A program made the translations under genes and the position numbers. DNA of 64,000 nt from Kitasatospora azatica KCTC 9699 (GTDB lineage Bacteria; Actinomycetota; Actinomycetes; Streptomycetales; Streptomycetaceae), in NCBI RefSeq assembly GCF_000744785.1, contig NZ_JQMO01000002.1, forward strand, positions 1,364,001-1,428,000, given 5' to 3'. The notes beneath the pieces are model-generated. The model ran no database searches. It was not told the DNA's origin and saw only the letters and a program-made list of their open reading frames with translations. Shown piece after piece: positions 44,988 to 53,642 of this stretch (positions are counted from its first letter, which is position 1; the number at the start of each line of letters is the position of its first letter).

Positions 44988-46487
44988 ATGACCCGGATCC
45001 CGACGGAGACCGGCACCACTGAAGCCCTTTCACCAGATGAGAGGGGCCCCGCCCAGGCCGGCACCCCCACGCCGACCGCGGCACCCACCCCGAAGAACGC
45101 CCTCGATGCGTACTTCAAGATCTCCGCCAGAGGCTCGACCTTCGGCAACGAGATCCGCGGTGGTCTGACCACCTTCATGGCGATGGCCTACATCGTCCTG
45201 CTCAATCCGCTCATCCTGAGCGGGGCCGATGTCACCGGCGCGAAGCTGAGCCACGCCCAGCTGACCACCGCGACGGCCCTCGCCGCGGCCGTGGTGACCA
45301 TCCTGATGGGTGTGGTCGGCAACGTCCCGCTGGCGGTCGCCGCCGGCCTCTCGGTCTCCGGTGCGGTCTCCGCACTGGTGGTACCGCACACCACCTGGGC
45401 ACAGGCCTTCGGCCTCTGCGTGATCTACGGTCTGCTGATCGTGCTGCTGGTGGTCTCTGGACTGCGCGAGAAGATCATGAACGGCATACCACTGCCGATC
45501 AAGCATGCGATCACCATCGGCATCGGTCTCTTCGTCGCCCTGATCGGCCTGCACAAGGCCGGCTTCGTGATGAGCGGTGGTCCCACCCTCGTCTCGCTCG
45601 GCCCCTACGGTGAGCTGACCGGCTGGCCGGTCGTCTGCTTCGCGGTCACGCTGCTGACGATCTTCGTCCTGCTGGCCCGCAACGTGCGCGGCGCGATCCT
45701 GATCGGTATCGCCTCCGGCACCGTCTTCGCCGTGATCGTCAACGCGGTCGCCCACATCCCCGCCAAGGGCTGGGGCAGCTCCGCGCCCACCTGGCCGGGC
45801 AGCCCGGTCTCCGCCCCCGACTTCGGCCTGGTCGGCCACGTCGACCTGTTCGGCGCCTTCGGCGGCAAGGGCCTGGGCGCGATCAGCGCCACGGTCGCGG
45901 TCTTCACCCTGGTGCTGGCGGGCTTCTTCGACGCGATGGCCACCATCATCGGCGTCGGCACCGAGGCGGGTCTGGCCGACAAGCAGGGCCGGATGCCCGG
46001 TCTGTCCAAGGCGCTCTTCATCGACGGTGCCGGCGGCGCGATCGGCGGCCTGGTCGGCGCCTCGGGCCAGACGGTCTTCGTCGAGTCGGCCACCGGTGTC
46101 GGTGACGGCGCCCGGACCGGCTTCGCCTCGACCATCACCGGCGGTCTGTTCGCCCTGATGCTCTTCTTCTCCCCGCTCGCCGGCATCGTGCCGGTCGAGG
46201 TCGCCTCGGCCGCGCTGGTGGTCATCGGTTCGATGATGATGAGCCAGGCCCGGCACATCGACTGGGCGGACCGCGAGGTCGCCATCCCGGCCTTCCTGAC
46301 CTGCGTGCTGATGCCGTTCACCTACAGCATCACCGCCGGTGTCGCGGCCGGTGTCATCTCCTACGTGGTGATCAAGGCCGGCAAGGGCAAGTGGCGCGAG
46401 CCGGGTCCGCTGATGTGGATCCTGAGCGCCGTCTTCCTGGTCTACTTCGCGCTCACACCCGTGAAGGAATGGCTCGGCGTCCACTAG
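44988..46487 (+). CDS. NCS2-family purine permease, AzgA/PbuG-like
   Basis: The 499-residue protein has an N-terminal hydrophilic stretch of about 45 residues and then the NCS2 fold of fourteen helices. GLTTFMAMAYIVLLNPLIL is the typical first helix of the AzgA group. IGVGTEAGLAD and VESATGVGDGARTG lie at the substrate-site helices. Members import guanine, hypoxanthine or adenine with protons. ATG 44988 has GGGAG at a good distance. It lies between the dehydrogenase operon and xdhC, each separated by a hairpin, so it may be a single transcription unit. Confidence 0.88.
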   Translation: MTRIPTETGTTEALSPDERGPAQAGTPTPTAAPTPKNALDAYFKISARGSTFGNEIRGGLTTFMAMAYIVLLNPLILSGADVTGAKLSHAQLTTATALAAAVVTILMGVVGNVPLAVAAGLSVSGAVSALVVPHTTWAQAFGLCVIYGLLIVLLVVSGLREKIMNGIPLPIKHAITIGIGLFVALIGLHKAGFVMSGGPTLVSLGPYGELTGWPVVCFAVTLLTIFVLLARNVRGAILIGIASGTVFAVIVNAVAHIPAKGWGSSAPTWPGSPVSAPDFGLVGHVDLFGAFGGKGLGAISATVAVFTLVLAGFFDAMATIIGVGTEAGLADKQGRMPGLSKALFIDGAGGAIGGLVGASGQTVFVESATGVGDGARTGFASTITGGLFALMLFFSPLAGIVPVEVASAALVVIGSMMMSQARHIDWADREVAIPAFLTCVLMPFTYSITAGVAAGVISYVVIKAGKGKWREPGPLMWILSAVFLVYFALTPVKEWLGVH

Positions 46488-46497
46488 CACCACCCCC

Positions 46498-46524
46498 GCC
46501 CCGGTGTGCGCCGCACACCGGGGC
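46498..46524 (+). terminator. Terminator hairpin after the purine permease
   Basis: A perfect 12-bp stem (46498-46509 with 46513-46524) with a 3-base loop lies 10 bases after the stop and is followed by ATTCGTCTC. Confidence 0.75.
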
Positions 46525-46575
46525 ATTCGTCTCTACCGGCCCAGCCCCGTACCCTCGCACTTGATAGGAGCGGAC

Positions 46576-47775
46576 ATGCAGGACATCGCCGAGCAGTTGC
46601 AGGCCTGGCACGCCTCCGGGCGCTCCTTCGCGGTGGCCACCGTGGTGGGCGTCTCGGGCAGCGCCCCGCGCGACCCCGGCGCCGCGCTGGCCGTGGACGC
46701 GGACGGCGAGGCCGTCGGCAGCGTCTCCGGTGGCTGTGTCGAGGGCGCGGTCTACGAGCTGTGCCAGCAGGCGATCGAGTCCGGTCAGGCGGTGCTGGAG
46801 CGCTTCGGCTACAGCGACGAGGACGCCTTCGCGGTCGGCCTGACCTGCGGCGGGATCCTGGATGTCTTCGTCCAGCCGGTGGTCCCCGGCGCCGATGACG
46901 GCCTCGACGCGGGCATCACCTACATCGCCTCGGGCACTCCGGTGGCGCTGGCCCGGGTGATCGAGGGACCGGCCGGACTGCTCGGCGCCACCGTCGCGGT
47001 GACCGCCGACACCCACCACGGCAGCCTCTCCCCCGGTGGCCCGACCACCACCGGCGCGCTCGAGCGTTCGGCCGTCGCCGAGGCCCGGGCGATGCTGGAC
47101 GCCGGCAGGACCGGCAAGGTGACGCTCGCCCTGGACGGGCGGCCCTGCGACCCGACGGCGGCGGAGACAGTCACCTTCTTCGTCGAGTCCTACGTCCCCA
47201 AGCCGCGCATGATCGTCTTCGGTGCCATCGACTTCGCCGCCGCCGTGGTGCGGATCGGCAAGTTCCTCGGCTACCGGGTCACGGTCTGCGACGCCCGCCC
47301 GGTCTTCGCCACCACCAAGCGCTTCCCGGAGGCCGACGAGGTGGTGGTCGACTGGCCGCACCGCTACCTGGACTCCCAGCTCACCGCGCTTGACGGACAT
47401 GCGGCCATCGACGGCCGCACCGTGCTCTGCGTGCTGACCCACGACGCCAAGTTCGACATCCCGCTGCTGGAGCGGGCGCTGCGGCTGCCGGTCGGCTTCG
47501 TCGGCGCGATGGGCTCGCGCCGCACCCACCTGGACCGCAACGCCAAGCTGCGCGAGGTCGGCCTGACCGAGGCGGAGATCGCCCGGCTGCGCTCGCCGAT
47601 CGGCCTTGACCTCGGCGCCCGCACCCCCGAGGAGACGGCGGTCGCGGTGGCCGCGGAGATCGTCGCCAGCCGGCGCGGCGGCGGCTGCCTGCCGCTGTCG
47701 GCCGGCTCCGGGCCGATCCACCACGACCTGGCGCGGGCCACCGCCAGCACCGAGGTCCGGCTCCGGTCCGCCTGA
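46576..47775 (+). CDS. xdhC: XdhC-family molybdenum cofactor insertion protein
   Basis: The 399-residue protein has the two XdhC/CoxI domains. The N-terminal part has FAVATVVGVSGSAPRDPGAA and SVSGGCVEGAVYELCQ, with the conserved cysteine-containing loop, and the later Rossmann part has MIVFGAIDFAAAVVRIGKF and GFVGAMGSRRTH. XdhC binds the molybdenum cofactor, supports its sulfuration and delivers it to xanthine dehydrogenase. ATG 46576 sits behind AGGAG. It follows the permease terminator by about 50 bp and ends in a strong terminator of its own. Confidence 0.9.
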   Translation: MQDIAEQLQAWHASGRSFAVATVVGVSGSAPRDPGAALAVDADGEAVGSVSGGCVEGAVYELCQQAIESGQAVLERFGYSDEDAFAVGLTCGGILDVFVQPVVPGADDGLDAGITYIASGTPVALARVIEGPAGLLGATVAVTADTHHGSLSPGGPTTTGALERSAVAEARAMLDAGRTGKVTLALDGRPCDPTAAETVTFFVESYVPKPRMIVFGAIDFAAAVVRIGKFLGYRVTVCDARPVFATTKRFPEADEVVVDWPHRYLDSQLTALDGHAAIDGRTVLCVLTHDAKFDIPLLERALRLPVGFVGAMGSRRTHLDRNAKLREVGLTEAEIARLRSPIGLDLGARTPEETAVAVAAEIVASRRGGGCLPLSAGSGPIHHDLARATASTEVRLRSA

Positions 47776-47839
47776 GTTCTGCCTGCCCGCAGCGGTGGTC
47801 CCACCCGAGTTCTGCCTGCCCGTACCGGTGATCCCGCCC
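47774..47839 (+). repeat. 33-bp tandem duplication across the xdhC stop
   Basis: Two consecutive 33-bp units (47774-47806 and 47807-47839) agree in 29 bases. The first begins within the stop codon of xdhC, and the second runs into the terminator stem. Confidence 0.65.
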
Positions 47840-47862
47840 GAGCCGCTCGCTCGGGCGGGATC
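47830..47862 (+). terminator. Strong intrinsic terminator of xdhC
   Basis: A perfect 13-bp GC-rich stem (47830-47842 with 47850-47862) closes a 7-base loop and is followed by TTCGTTTT, an actual T-rich tail that is rare in this genome type. Confidence 0.9.
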
Positions 47863-47909
47863 TTCGTTTTCCCCCGGTGGTCACCCCGGCCGCCCCGATA
47901 GCGGATGAT

Positions 47910-48632
47910 GTGCCAGTGCAAAACGCAGATCAGTTCGGGTTCGCCGATGATGCCGGCCCGCCCTCCTCGCCCGCACCACCGCCGTCCTCCGTGGACCTGG
48001 ACCGGGCCGTACGGGCCGCCCAGGAGGGCGACGAAGAGGCCTTCAGACAGGTGTTCCGCACGGTGCAGCCCCTGCTGCTGCGCTATCTGCGGGTATTGGT
48101 GGGCGGCGACGCCTCGGACGCCGAGGACATCGCCTCCGAGACCTGGCTGCAGATCACCCGCGACCTGCACTCCTTCCACGGCGACGGGGACGGCTTCCGC
48201 GGCTGGGCCGCGACCATCGCGCGGCACCGGGCGCTGGACCACCTGCGGGCCAGACGGCGCCGGCCGACCGCCGACCTGCCGGTCGAGTACCTCACCGACC
48301 TGCCGGCCGGGGACGACACCGAGGGCGCGGTGCTGGCCGCCGTCGGCACCCAGCAGGCCCTGGCGCTGATCGCCGGCCTGCCCAAGGACCAGGCCGAGGC
48401 GGTGCTGCTGCGGGTGGTGCTGCAACTGGACGCGGAGAGCGCCGCCCAGGTGCTCGGCAAGCGGGCCGGCACCGTGCGGATGGCCGCCCACCGCGGCCTG
48501 CGAAGACTGGCCAAGCTGCTGGACGCCCCCGCCACGGTGCCCGCGCAGCGCCCGGGATCGACCCGTGCGAAGAAAAACTCTCCCGAAGGTGTGACACAAC
48601 CGGGGGCCTCGACGCTGAAGGACATGAGATGA
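47910..48632 (+). CDS. ECF-type RNA polymerase sigma factor
   Basis: The protein of about 240 residues has sigma region 2 (LLLRYLRVLVGGDASDAED, IASETWLQITRDLHSF, with the region 2.3-2.4 FRGWAATIARHRALDHLR) and region 4 (LIAGLPKDQAEAVLLRVV, AAQVLGKRAGTVRMAAHRGL). No extra C-terminal domain follows beyond a short basic tail. GTG 47910 is my choice; GTG 47877 would lie only 15 bases behind the terminator and so may be outside the mRNA, and GTG 47916 is also possible. The downstream membrane-protein gene overlaps its stop (ATGA), the usual sigma and anti-sigma arrangement. Confidence 0.8.
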   Translation: MPVQNADQFGFADDAGPPSSPAPPPSSVDLDRAVRAAQEGDEEAFRQVFRTVQPLLLRYLRVLVGGDASDAEDIASETWLQITRDLHSFHGDGDGFRGWAATIARHRALDHLRARRRRPTADLPVEYLTDLPAGDDTEGAVLAAVGTQQALALIAGLPKDQAEAVLLRVVLQLDAESAAQVLGKRAGTVRMAAHRGLRRLAKLLDAPATVPAQRPGSTRAKKNSPEGVTQPGASTLKDMR

Positions 48633-49612
48633 GCACCAACCGATCCCGTCGGATCGACCGCGCCGCCGCCGAGCACCTGCTCAGCGGCCACGCCGTCGAT
48701 GCGCAGGGCGGTCAGGGGGCCCTCGCCGACCTGCTCGCCGCCGCGGCCGCACCTGCGACCGAGGCCGAGCTGGCTGGGGAGGAGGCGGCCATGACCGCGT
48801 TCCGGGAGGCTGCCCGGCTCAACCTGACGCCCGACCAGCAGTTGAACACCGCCCAGTTGAACACCGCCCCGACCTCTCCTTCCCCGACGACCCGGAGCCG
48901 CCCGATGGCCAGCTGCCCACCGCAGCGCTCTCGCGCGCCGCGCAAGCGCGCGGGCACCCGGTTCGTCGGCGCCCGTGCCGTGGTGGCCGCCTTCGCGGTG
49001 ACCGCGCTGGGCGGGGTCGCGGTGGCGGCCGGCACCGGGCACCTGCCCGAGGTGCTCGGCGGCTCCCCGCAGCACACGCCGTCCGAGAACGCCGCGGCCT
49101 CCGCACTCATGAGCGCGGGCTCGACCACCGGCGGGGGCGGCGCACCGTCCGGCGGCCAGCCGACCCCGCACAGCACCAGCCCCGCCGCCGTGCGCCCGGC
49201 GCCCGGGAGTTCGGCGCCCGGGACCTCGGCCGACGGCACCCCCGGGTCCCCCTCGGCCGGTGCCGACGCGCTGCTCCCGCTCTGCAAGCTCTGGCAGCAG
49301 GGCTCCACCGATCCCCGGTTCGAGCCGCTGACGCGCGCGGCGGGCGGCTCGGACCGGGTCCGGGCGTACTGCGCGGACCTGAAGAAGCAGTCCGACGAGG
49401 CGACGCCGAGCGCCTCCGCCAAGGCCACCGACGGCGGCGGCCAGGGCAAGCCGGACCCCAACCCGAGCCACGGCAAGCCCGACCCCACGCCCTCCGCCGA
49501 CCCGAGCAAGACCAAGGCGGATCCGGTTCCCACACCCTCGGGCGGTGGGAACGACGGGCGTTCGCACCCGTCCACGGTGCAGAGCTCCCCTGCGGACGGC
49601 CACCGAACGTAG
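48629..49612 (+). CDS. Single-pass membrane protein paired with the sigma factor, putative anti-sigma factor
   Basis: The 327-residue protein has a cytoplasmic N-part of about 105 residues, one helix (about 113-135, VVAAFAVTALGGVAVAAG), a long Ser/Thr/Pro/Gly-rich outer region, a small domain with two cysteines (LLPLCKLWQQG ... VRAYCADLKKQ) and a Pro/Lys-rich tail. The translational overlap with the sigma gene and the topology fit an anti-sigma factor. The zinc-binding H-x3-C-x2-C motif is absent, so any binding to the sigma factor must use another fold. The outer part may sense the cell wall. Confidence 0.65.
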   Translation: MSTNRSRRIDRAAAEHLLSGHAVDAQGGQGALADLLAAAAAPATEAELAGEEAAMTAFREAARLNLTPDQQLNTAQLNTAPTSPSPTTRSRPMASCPPQRSRAPRKRAGTRFVGARAVVAAFAVTALGGVAVAAGTGHLPEVLGGSPQHTPSENAAASALMSAGSTTGGGGAPSGGQPTPHSTSPAAVRPAPGSSAPGTSADGTPGSPSAGADALLPLCKLWQQGSTDPRFEPLTRAAGGSDRVRAYCADLKKQSDEATPSASAKATDGGGQGKPDPNPSHGKPDPTPSADPSKTKADPVPTPSGGGNDGRSHPSTVQSSPADGHRT

Positions 49613-49725
49613 CCGACCGCTGATCCGCACCCCTGATCTTCCGGCCGATGGCGGCTTCCCCGGGCACGCCGTCGACCGGAGTTCCGGTAGCCCTGACTGT
49701 GCATGAGTCCGGTTGCCGGTCCCGC

Positions 49726-49759
49726 CGCCGTGGTGGACTCCCCCGGGTCCACCACGGCG
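49726..49759 (+). terminator. First of two hairpins after the sigma operon
   Basis: A perfect 13-bp stem (49726-49738 with 49747-49759) and an 8-base loop lie 114 bases after the stop of the membrane-protein gene. Confidence 0.7.
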
Positions 49760-49770
49760 CGGCACAGTCT

Positions 49771-49806
49771 GGGCCCGGCCCGGTTGGGGTCGGCCGGGCC
49801 GGGCCC
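49771..49806 (+). terminator. Second of two hairpins after the sigma operon
   Basis: Another perfect 13-bp stem made only of G and C (49771-49783 with 49794-49806) with a 10-base loop follows 11 bases after the first. Together they occupy the first half of the 455-bp gap at 49613-50067, in which no gene is seen. Confidence 0.65.
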
Positions 49807-49917
49807 TGGCTGCCGAATCCCGCGCTGCCGGCTGGGGGACGTTCTGACGCAGCCCGCCTGCCGACCTCCCACCTTCAGGTGACCGCCTGTCGCGCTACGT
49901 GTAGGGTGCGGTGGGTG

Positions 49918-50021
49918 GTCGAACACCGTCCGACCCAACAGCATTGTGTTCGACTGCAGTTGTGCAAGCTCGGGGGAGATCTTGTCATGCCCTTGACATG
50001 GAGCTGCAGTGGGGCTATCCG
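49918..50021 (+). promoter_or_regulatory. Inverted repeat and candidate promoter of the split-barrel/flavohemoglobin operon
   Basis: A perfect 9-bp inverted repeat, GTCGAACAC (49918-49926) and GTGTTCGAC (49946-49954), lies upstream of a candidate promoter. That promoter has TTGACA at 49993-49998 and TATCCG at 50016-50021, spaced 17 bases. The first gene starts at 50068. The repeat is a likely operator; the regulator is unknown. Confidence 0.45.
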
Positions 50022-50067
50022 CCACCGCAGTCGCCGCCCACGACGTCCCTGAGCATTCGGAGGCCCG

Positions 50068-50688
50068 ATGGCCAAGCACCTGCTCCACCGTCCTGGCTCC
50101 ACCGGCGAGCACTTCCTGCAGCAGGCCCACGGCAGCACCGAGCGGGCCGAACGCTTCTACCGGGAACAGGTGCTGGACCACCTCAACCCGAGGATGCGGG
50201 AGTTCGTCGCCCGCCAGGAGACGGTCTTCGTGGCCACCAGCGACACCCGGGGCGAGTGCGACGCCAGCTTCCGGGCCGGCCCGCCCGGCTTCCTGCACGT
50301 GATCGACGAACGCACCCTGGCCTACCCGGAGTACCGCGGCAACGGCGTACTGGCGAGCCTGGGCAACATCACCGAGAACGGCCATGTCGGCCTGCTGCTC
50401 GTCGACTTCGTCCGCGAGGTGATCGGCCTGCACATCAACGGCCGGGCCCGCGTGCTGGACGACGCCACGCTGCGCGGCCGGGTACCGGGCCTGCCGGTGG
50501 AGACCGCCCCCGGGCGGCGGGCCGAGCACTGGGTACTGGTCGACATCGACGAGGCCTACATCCACTGCGCCAAGCACATCCCACGCTTCATCCCGGCGCC
50601 CCGCACCAGGGCCTGGGGCACCGACGACGCAGGACGCAAGGGCGGCGACTACTTCGGCGCCAAAGAGACCAGTGGCGAAGTCCGCTGA
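50068..50688 (+). CDS. Pyridoxamine 5'-phosphate oxidase-family (split-barrel) protein
   Basis: This 206-residue protein belongs to the larger actinobacterial flavin-binding family with a helical N-part (ERAERFYREQVLDHLNPRM). It continues with FVATSDTRGECDASFRAGPPGF, a strand-turn typical of FMN or heme binding, and ends with EAYIHCAKHIPRF, the conserved Cys-Ala-Lys signature of this group. ATG 50068 has CGGAGG upstream. The flavohemoglobin gene starts 23 bp after its stop, so both probably serve in the same nitrosative or oxidative stress response, which is inference. Confidence 0.8.
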   Translation: MAKHLLHRPGSTGEHFLQQAHGSTERAERFYREQVLDHLNPRMREFVARQETVFVATSDTRGECDASFRAGPPGFLHVIDERTLAYPEYRGNGVLASLGNITENGHVGLLLVDFVREVIGLHINGRARVLDDATLRGRVPGLPVETAPGRRAEHWVLVDIDEAYIHCAKHIPRFIPAPRTRAWGTDDAGRKGGDYFGAKETSGEVR

Positions 50689-50711
50689 CGGACCATCACC
50701 TGACGGCATCC

Positions 50712-51944
50712 ATGACTGAGACTGACAACCTGACCCTGATCCGGTCCAGCTTCGCCCTCGTCCAGCAGCACGGGGACAAGCTCACCGGCCACTTCTACGC
50801 GACGCTCTTCCTGAACAACCCACAGGTCCGCGAGCTCTTCCCGCCCGCGATGGACATGCAGCGCGACCGGCTCTTCCGGGCCCTGGCCGGCGCTGTCCGG
50901 ATGCTCGACCGGCCGGAGGAACTGACCACCTTCCTCCAGCAGTTGGGCCGCGACCACCGCAAGTACGGGGTGCGCGCCGAGCACTACGACGCGGTCGGCG
51001 CCGCGCTGCTCGCCACCCTCAGCCGGTTCGCGGGCGAGGCCTGGACCCCCGCCGTCGAGCGGGCCTGGACCGAGGCCTACGGCCAGATCGCCGCCGCGAT
51101 GAGCGGGGCCGCCGACGCCGAGGCCGACCTGACCCCGCCCAGCTGGCTGGCCGAGGTGGTCGGCCACGAGCAGCGCCGCCCCGACCTGGCCGTGCTGACC
51201 CTGCGCCCCGACGCGCCCTTCCCCTACCGGGCCGGCCAGTACACCACCGTGGAGACCGCCCGCTGGCCGCGGGTCTGGCGCCCCTACTCGATCGCCAACG
51301 CGCCGCGCCGCGACGGCCTGTTGACCCTGCACGTGCGCGCCGTGCCGGCCGGCTGGGTGAGCAACACCCTGGTCCACCACACCCAGGTCGGCGACGTGGT
51401 CCGGCTCGGCCCCGGACGCGGCAGCATGACGCTGCCCGAGCGTCCGGCCCGCCGGGTGGTCTGCGTGGCCGGCGGCACCGGACTGGCCCCGATCAAGGCG
51501 CTGGTGGAGGAGATGATCGCGCGCCACCGCCCGCTCACCCTGCACCTGTTCGTGGGTGTCCGGCGGGAGAGCGACTTCTACGACCTGCAGAGCCTGCACC
51601 AGCTCTCCAGCGTCTTCCCGCGCCTGCTGCTGGTCCCGGTGGTCTCCGAGGAGATCGGCTTCCAGGGCGTCCAGGGGCGGCTGCCCGAGGTGGTGCCCGC
51701 CCAGGGCCACTGGAACGAGCACGAGGTCTTCGTGGCCGGCCCCGACGACATGGTGGTCAGCATGGTCGAGCGCTTCCACCGCGAGGGCGTCCCCGCCGAG
51801 CGGCTGCACTACGACCTGAACACCACGCCGGCGGAACTGGACATCACCTCGGGCCTGTTGGACTCCTCCGGGACTCCGGCCGGCACACCGCCGACCGGCT
51901 CACCCCGGGTTGAAGCGGGCGGCGAGCCGCAGCAGCCCCGGTGA
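50712..51944 (+). CDS. hmp: Flavohemoglobin (nitric oxide dioxygenase-like)
   Basis: The 410-residue protein has an N-terminal globin domain (about 5-140) and a ferredoxin-reductase-type FAD/NAD domain. In the globin, GHFYATLFL has the B10 Tyr, RDHRKYGVRAEHYDAVG has the proximal His and the supporting Tyr. The reductase has FAD motif WRPYSIANAP and NAD loop GGTGLAPIKALVEE. Such proteins turn NO and O2 into nitrate using NAD(P)H. The C-terminal ~25 residues are low in complexity. The end overlaps the convergent EphD-like gene by 45 bp. ATG 50712 lacks a clear ribosome binding site, so coupling with the previous gene is possible. Confidence 0.88.
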   Translation: MTETDNLTLIRSSFALVQQHGDKLTGHFYATLFLNNPQVRELFPPAMDMQRDRLFRALAGAVRMLDRPEELTTFLQQLGRDHRKYGVRAEHYDAVGAALLATLSRFAGEAWTPAVERAWTEAYGQIAAAMSGAADAEADLTPPSWLAEVVGHEQRRPDLAVLTLRPDAPFPYRAGQYTTVETARWPRVWRPYSIANAPRRDGLLTLHVRAVPAGWVSNTLVHHTQVGDVVRLGPGRGSMTLPERPARRVVCVAGGTGLAPIKALVEEMIARHRPLTLHLFVGVRRESDFYDLQSLHQLSSVFPRLLLVPVVSEEIGFQGVQGRLPEVVPAQGHWNEHEVFVAGPDDMVVSMVERFHREGVPAERLHYDLNTTPAELDITSGLLDSSGTPAGTPPTGSPRVEAGGEPQQPR

Positions 51945-53642
51945 CAGGCGGCCGAGCAGGCGGGCCGCCTTGGCCTCCACGGTGACCGGGACCACCGGCT
52001 TTCCGGTCCGCACCGCCTTGACGATCTCGGCGGCGACCTTCTCCGGCGGGAAGCCGCGGCGGGCGTACATCTTGGAGACCCGGGCCTGCTTGGCGGCCTG
52101 TTCGGCGGCGTCCAGACCGGAGAAGGTGGAGGTGCGGGTGATGTTGGTGTTCACGATGCCCGGGCAGATCGCGCTCACCCCGATGCCGCTGGAGGCGAGT
52201 TCGGCCCGCAGGCAGTCGGAGAGCATCAGCACCGCGGCCTTGCTGGTGGCGTAGGCGGCCAGCACCTTGGACGGCAGGTAGGCGGCCGCCGAGGCCAGGT
52301 TGACGATGTGCCCGCCCTGCCCGCGCTCGGCCATCAGCGAGCCGAAGGCGCGGCAACCGTGGATCACGCCCCAGAGGTTGACGTCCAGGACCCGCTGCCA
52401 CTCCTTCTCGGTGGTCTGCAGGAAGGTCCCCGAGTGGCCGATCCCGGCGTTGTTGACCAGCACGTCCGGCACCCCGTGGGCGGCCGCGACGGTCTGCGCG
52501 AAGGCGTCCATGCCCGGTCCGTCACTGACGTCCACCTGGTAGGCGTGGCCCGCGCCGCCGAGCAGGGTGACCAGTTCGGCGGTCCGCTCGGCGGCCGGCA
52601 GGTCGAGGTCGCAGACCACCACGGTGGCCCGCTGCTCGGCGAAGGCCAGCGCGGTGGCCCGGCCGATCCCGCTGCCGGCTCCGGTGATCACCACCAACGG
52701 GCCGGTGGCCCGTTTCGGTTCCGCGCCGCCCTCGATCCGGGCGGTGAACTCGCGGACCATCGCGGCCACCGCCGGCCCCTGCTCCAGCAGCGCCGACCAG
52801 TGGGTCGCGTTGAGCTCGCGCCGGGTCAGGTCCGGCACCCAGCGCTCCAGGCCCTCGGAGAGGAACGGGTTGACGTAGTGGTCGCGCCGCAGCGTGATCA
52901 GCTGCACCGGGACCAGGGTCGGCCGCTCGCGCGGGTTGCGCAGCGTCGGACGCATGTTGGCGCGGTACAACTCGATCCCGCGCACCGCGTCCTGACGCAA
53001 TGTCGACTGCGGGTGGTCGGGTCGCGGCCGGACCGCCTCCAGGTCGCGCAGCACCCGCGGCCAGGCCCTGGCCAGGCCGAACTTCCAGGTCGCCGGCGCC
53101 AGGACGGGCAGGTGGAAGACGGTGATGTACCAGGAGTGCGCGCCCTGGACCAGGAGTTGGCGCAGGTGGCGGGGGTGGGGGCGGCGCAGCCGGTGGCGGA
53201 TCCAGTAGCCCAGGTGGTCCAGGCAGGGCCCGGACATCGTGGTGTACGAGGCGAGTCGGCGCTCGGCGCCGGGTTCGGTGACCGCCTCCCAGGACTGCAG
53301 CGAACCCCAGTCGTGTGCGACCACGTGCACCGGCCGGTCGGGGCTGACGGCGTCGGCCACCGCGAACAGGTCGTTGGCCAGCAGTTCGAGCCGGTACCCG
53401 TCGCGGCTGTCCGGCGCGCCGGACTCGCCGGCCCCGCGCACGTCGTAGCGGACCACGTGGTGGTCGGCGGCGAGCTCGGCGGCCACGTCGTCCCAGACCC
53501 GGTGGGTGTCGGGGTAGCCGTGCACCAGCAGCACGGTCGGCGCGGTGGGGTCACCCTGCTCGAAGACGGCGAGTTCGACGCCGGCCGAGTGCACGAAGCG
53601 GCGCCGGGGCACGGCGGTGTCGCGTGGTTCGGTGGTGCTCAT
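51900..53642 (-). CDS. EphD-like fusion: alpha/beta (epoxide) hydrolase plus short-chain dehydrogenase
   Basis: The 580-residue protein has an N-terminal alpha/beta hydrolase (about 15-310) with LLVHGYPDTHRVWDDV as the oxyanion strand. VVAHDWGSLQSW carries an Asp nucleophile as in epoxide hydrolases, and NATHWSALLEQ carries the catalytic His. The C-terminal SDR (about 320-580) has VITGAGSGIGRATAL, VLVNNAGIG, and the Ser/Tyr/Lys set in NLASAAAYLPSKVLAAYATSK. The same fusion is EphD in mycobacteria. The substrate here is unknown. It is the last gene of a four-gene operon and overlaps the M24 gene by four bases. Confidence 0.87.
   Translation of the reverse strand: MSTTEPRDTAVPRRRFVHSAGVELAVFEQGDPTAPTVLLVHGYPDTHRVWDDVAAELAADHHVVRYDVRGAGESGAPDSRDGYRLELLANDLFAVADAVSPDRPVHVVAHDWGSLQSWEAVTEPGAERRLASYTTMSGPCLDHLGYWIRHRLRRPHPRHLRQLLVQGAHSWYITVFHLPVLAPATWKFGLARAWPRVLRDLEAVRPRPDHPQSTLRQDAVRGIELYRANMRPTLRNPRERPTLVPVQLITLRRDHYVNPFLSEGLERWVPDLTRRELNATHWSALLEQGPAVAAMVREFTARIEGGAEPKRATGPLVVITGAGSGIGRATALAFAEQRATVVVCDLDLPAAERTAELVTLLGGAGHAYQVDVSDGPGMDAFAQTVAAAHGVPDVLVNNAGIGHSGTFLQTTEKEWQRVLDVNLWGVIHGCRAFGSLMAERGQGGHIVNLASAAAYLPSKVLAAYATSKAAVLMLSDCLRAELASSGIGVSAICPGIVNTNITRTSTFSGLDAAEQAAKQARVSKMYARRGFPPEKVAAEIVKAVRTGKPVVPVTVEAKAARLLGRLSPGLLRLAARFNPG

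Noticed and set aside
47877..47909. Farther upstream GTG for the sigma factor
   Set aside because: It lies 15 bases behind the xdhC terminator, leaving no room for a promoter and leader, and has no ribosome binding site.
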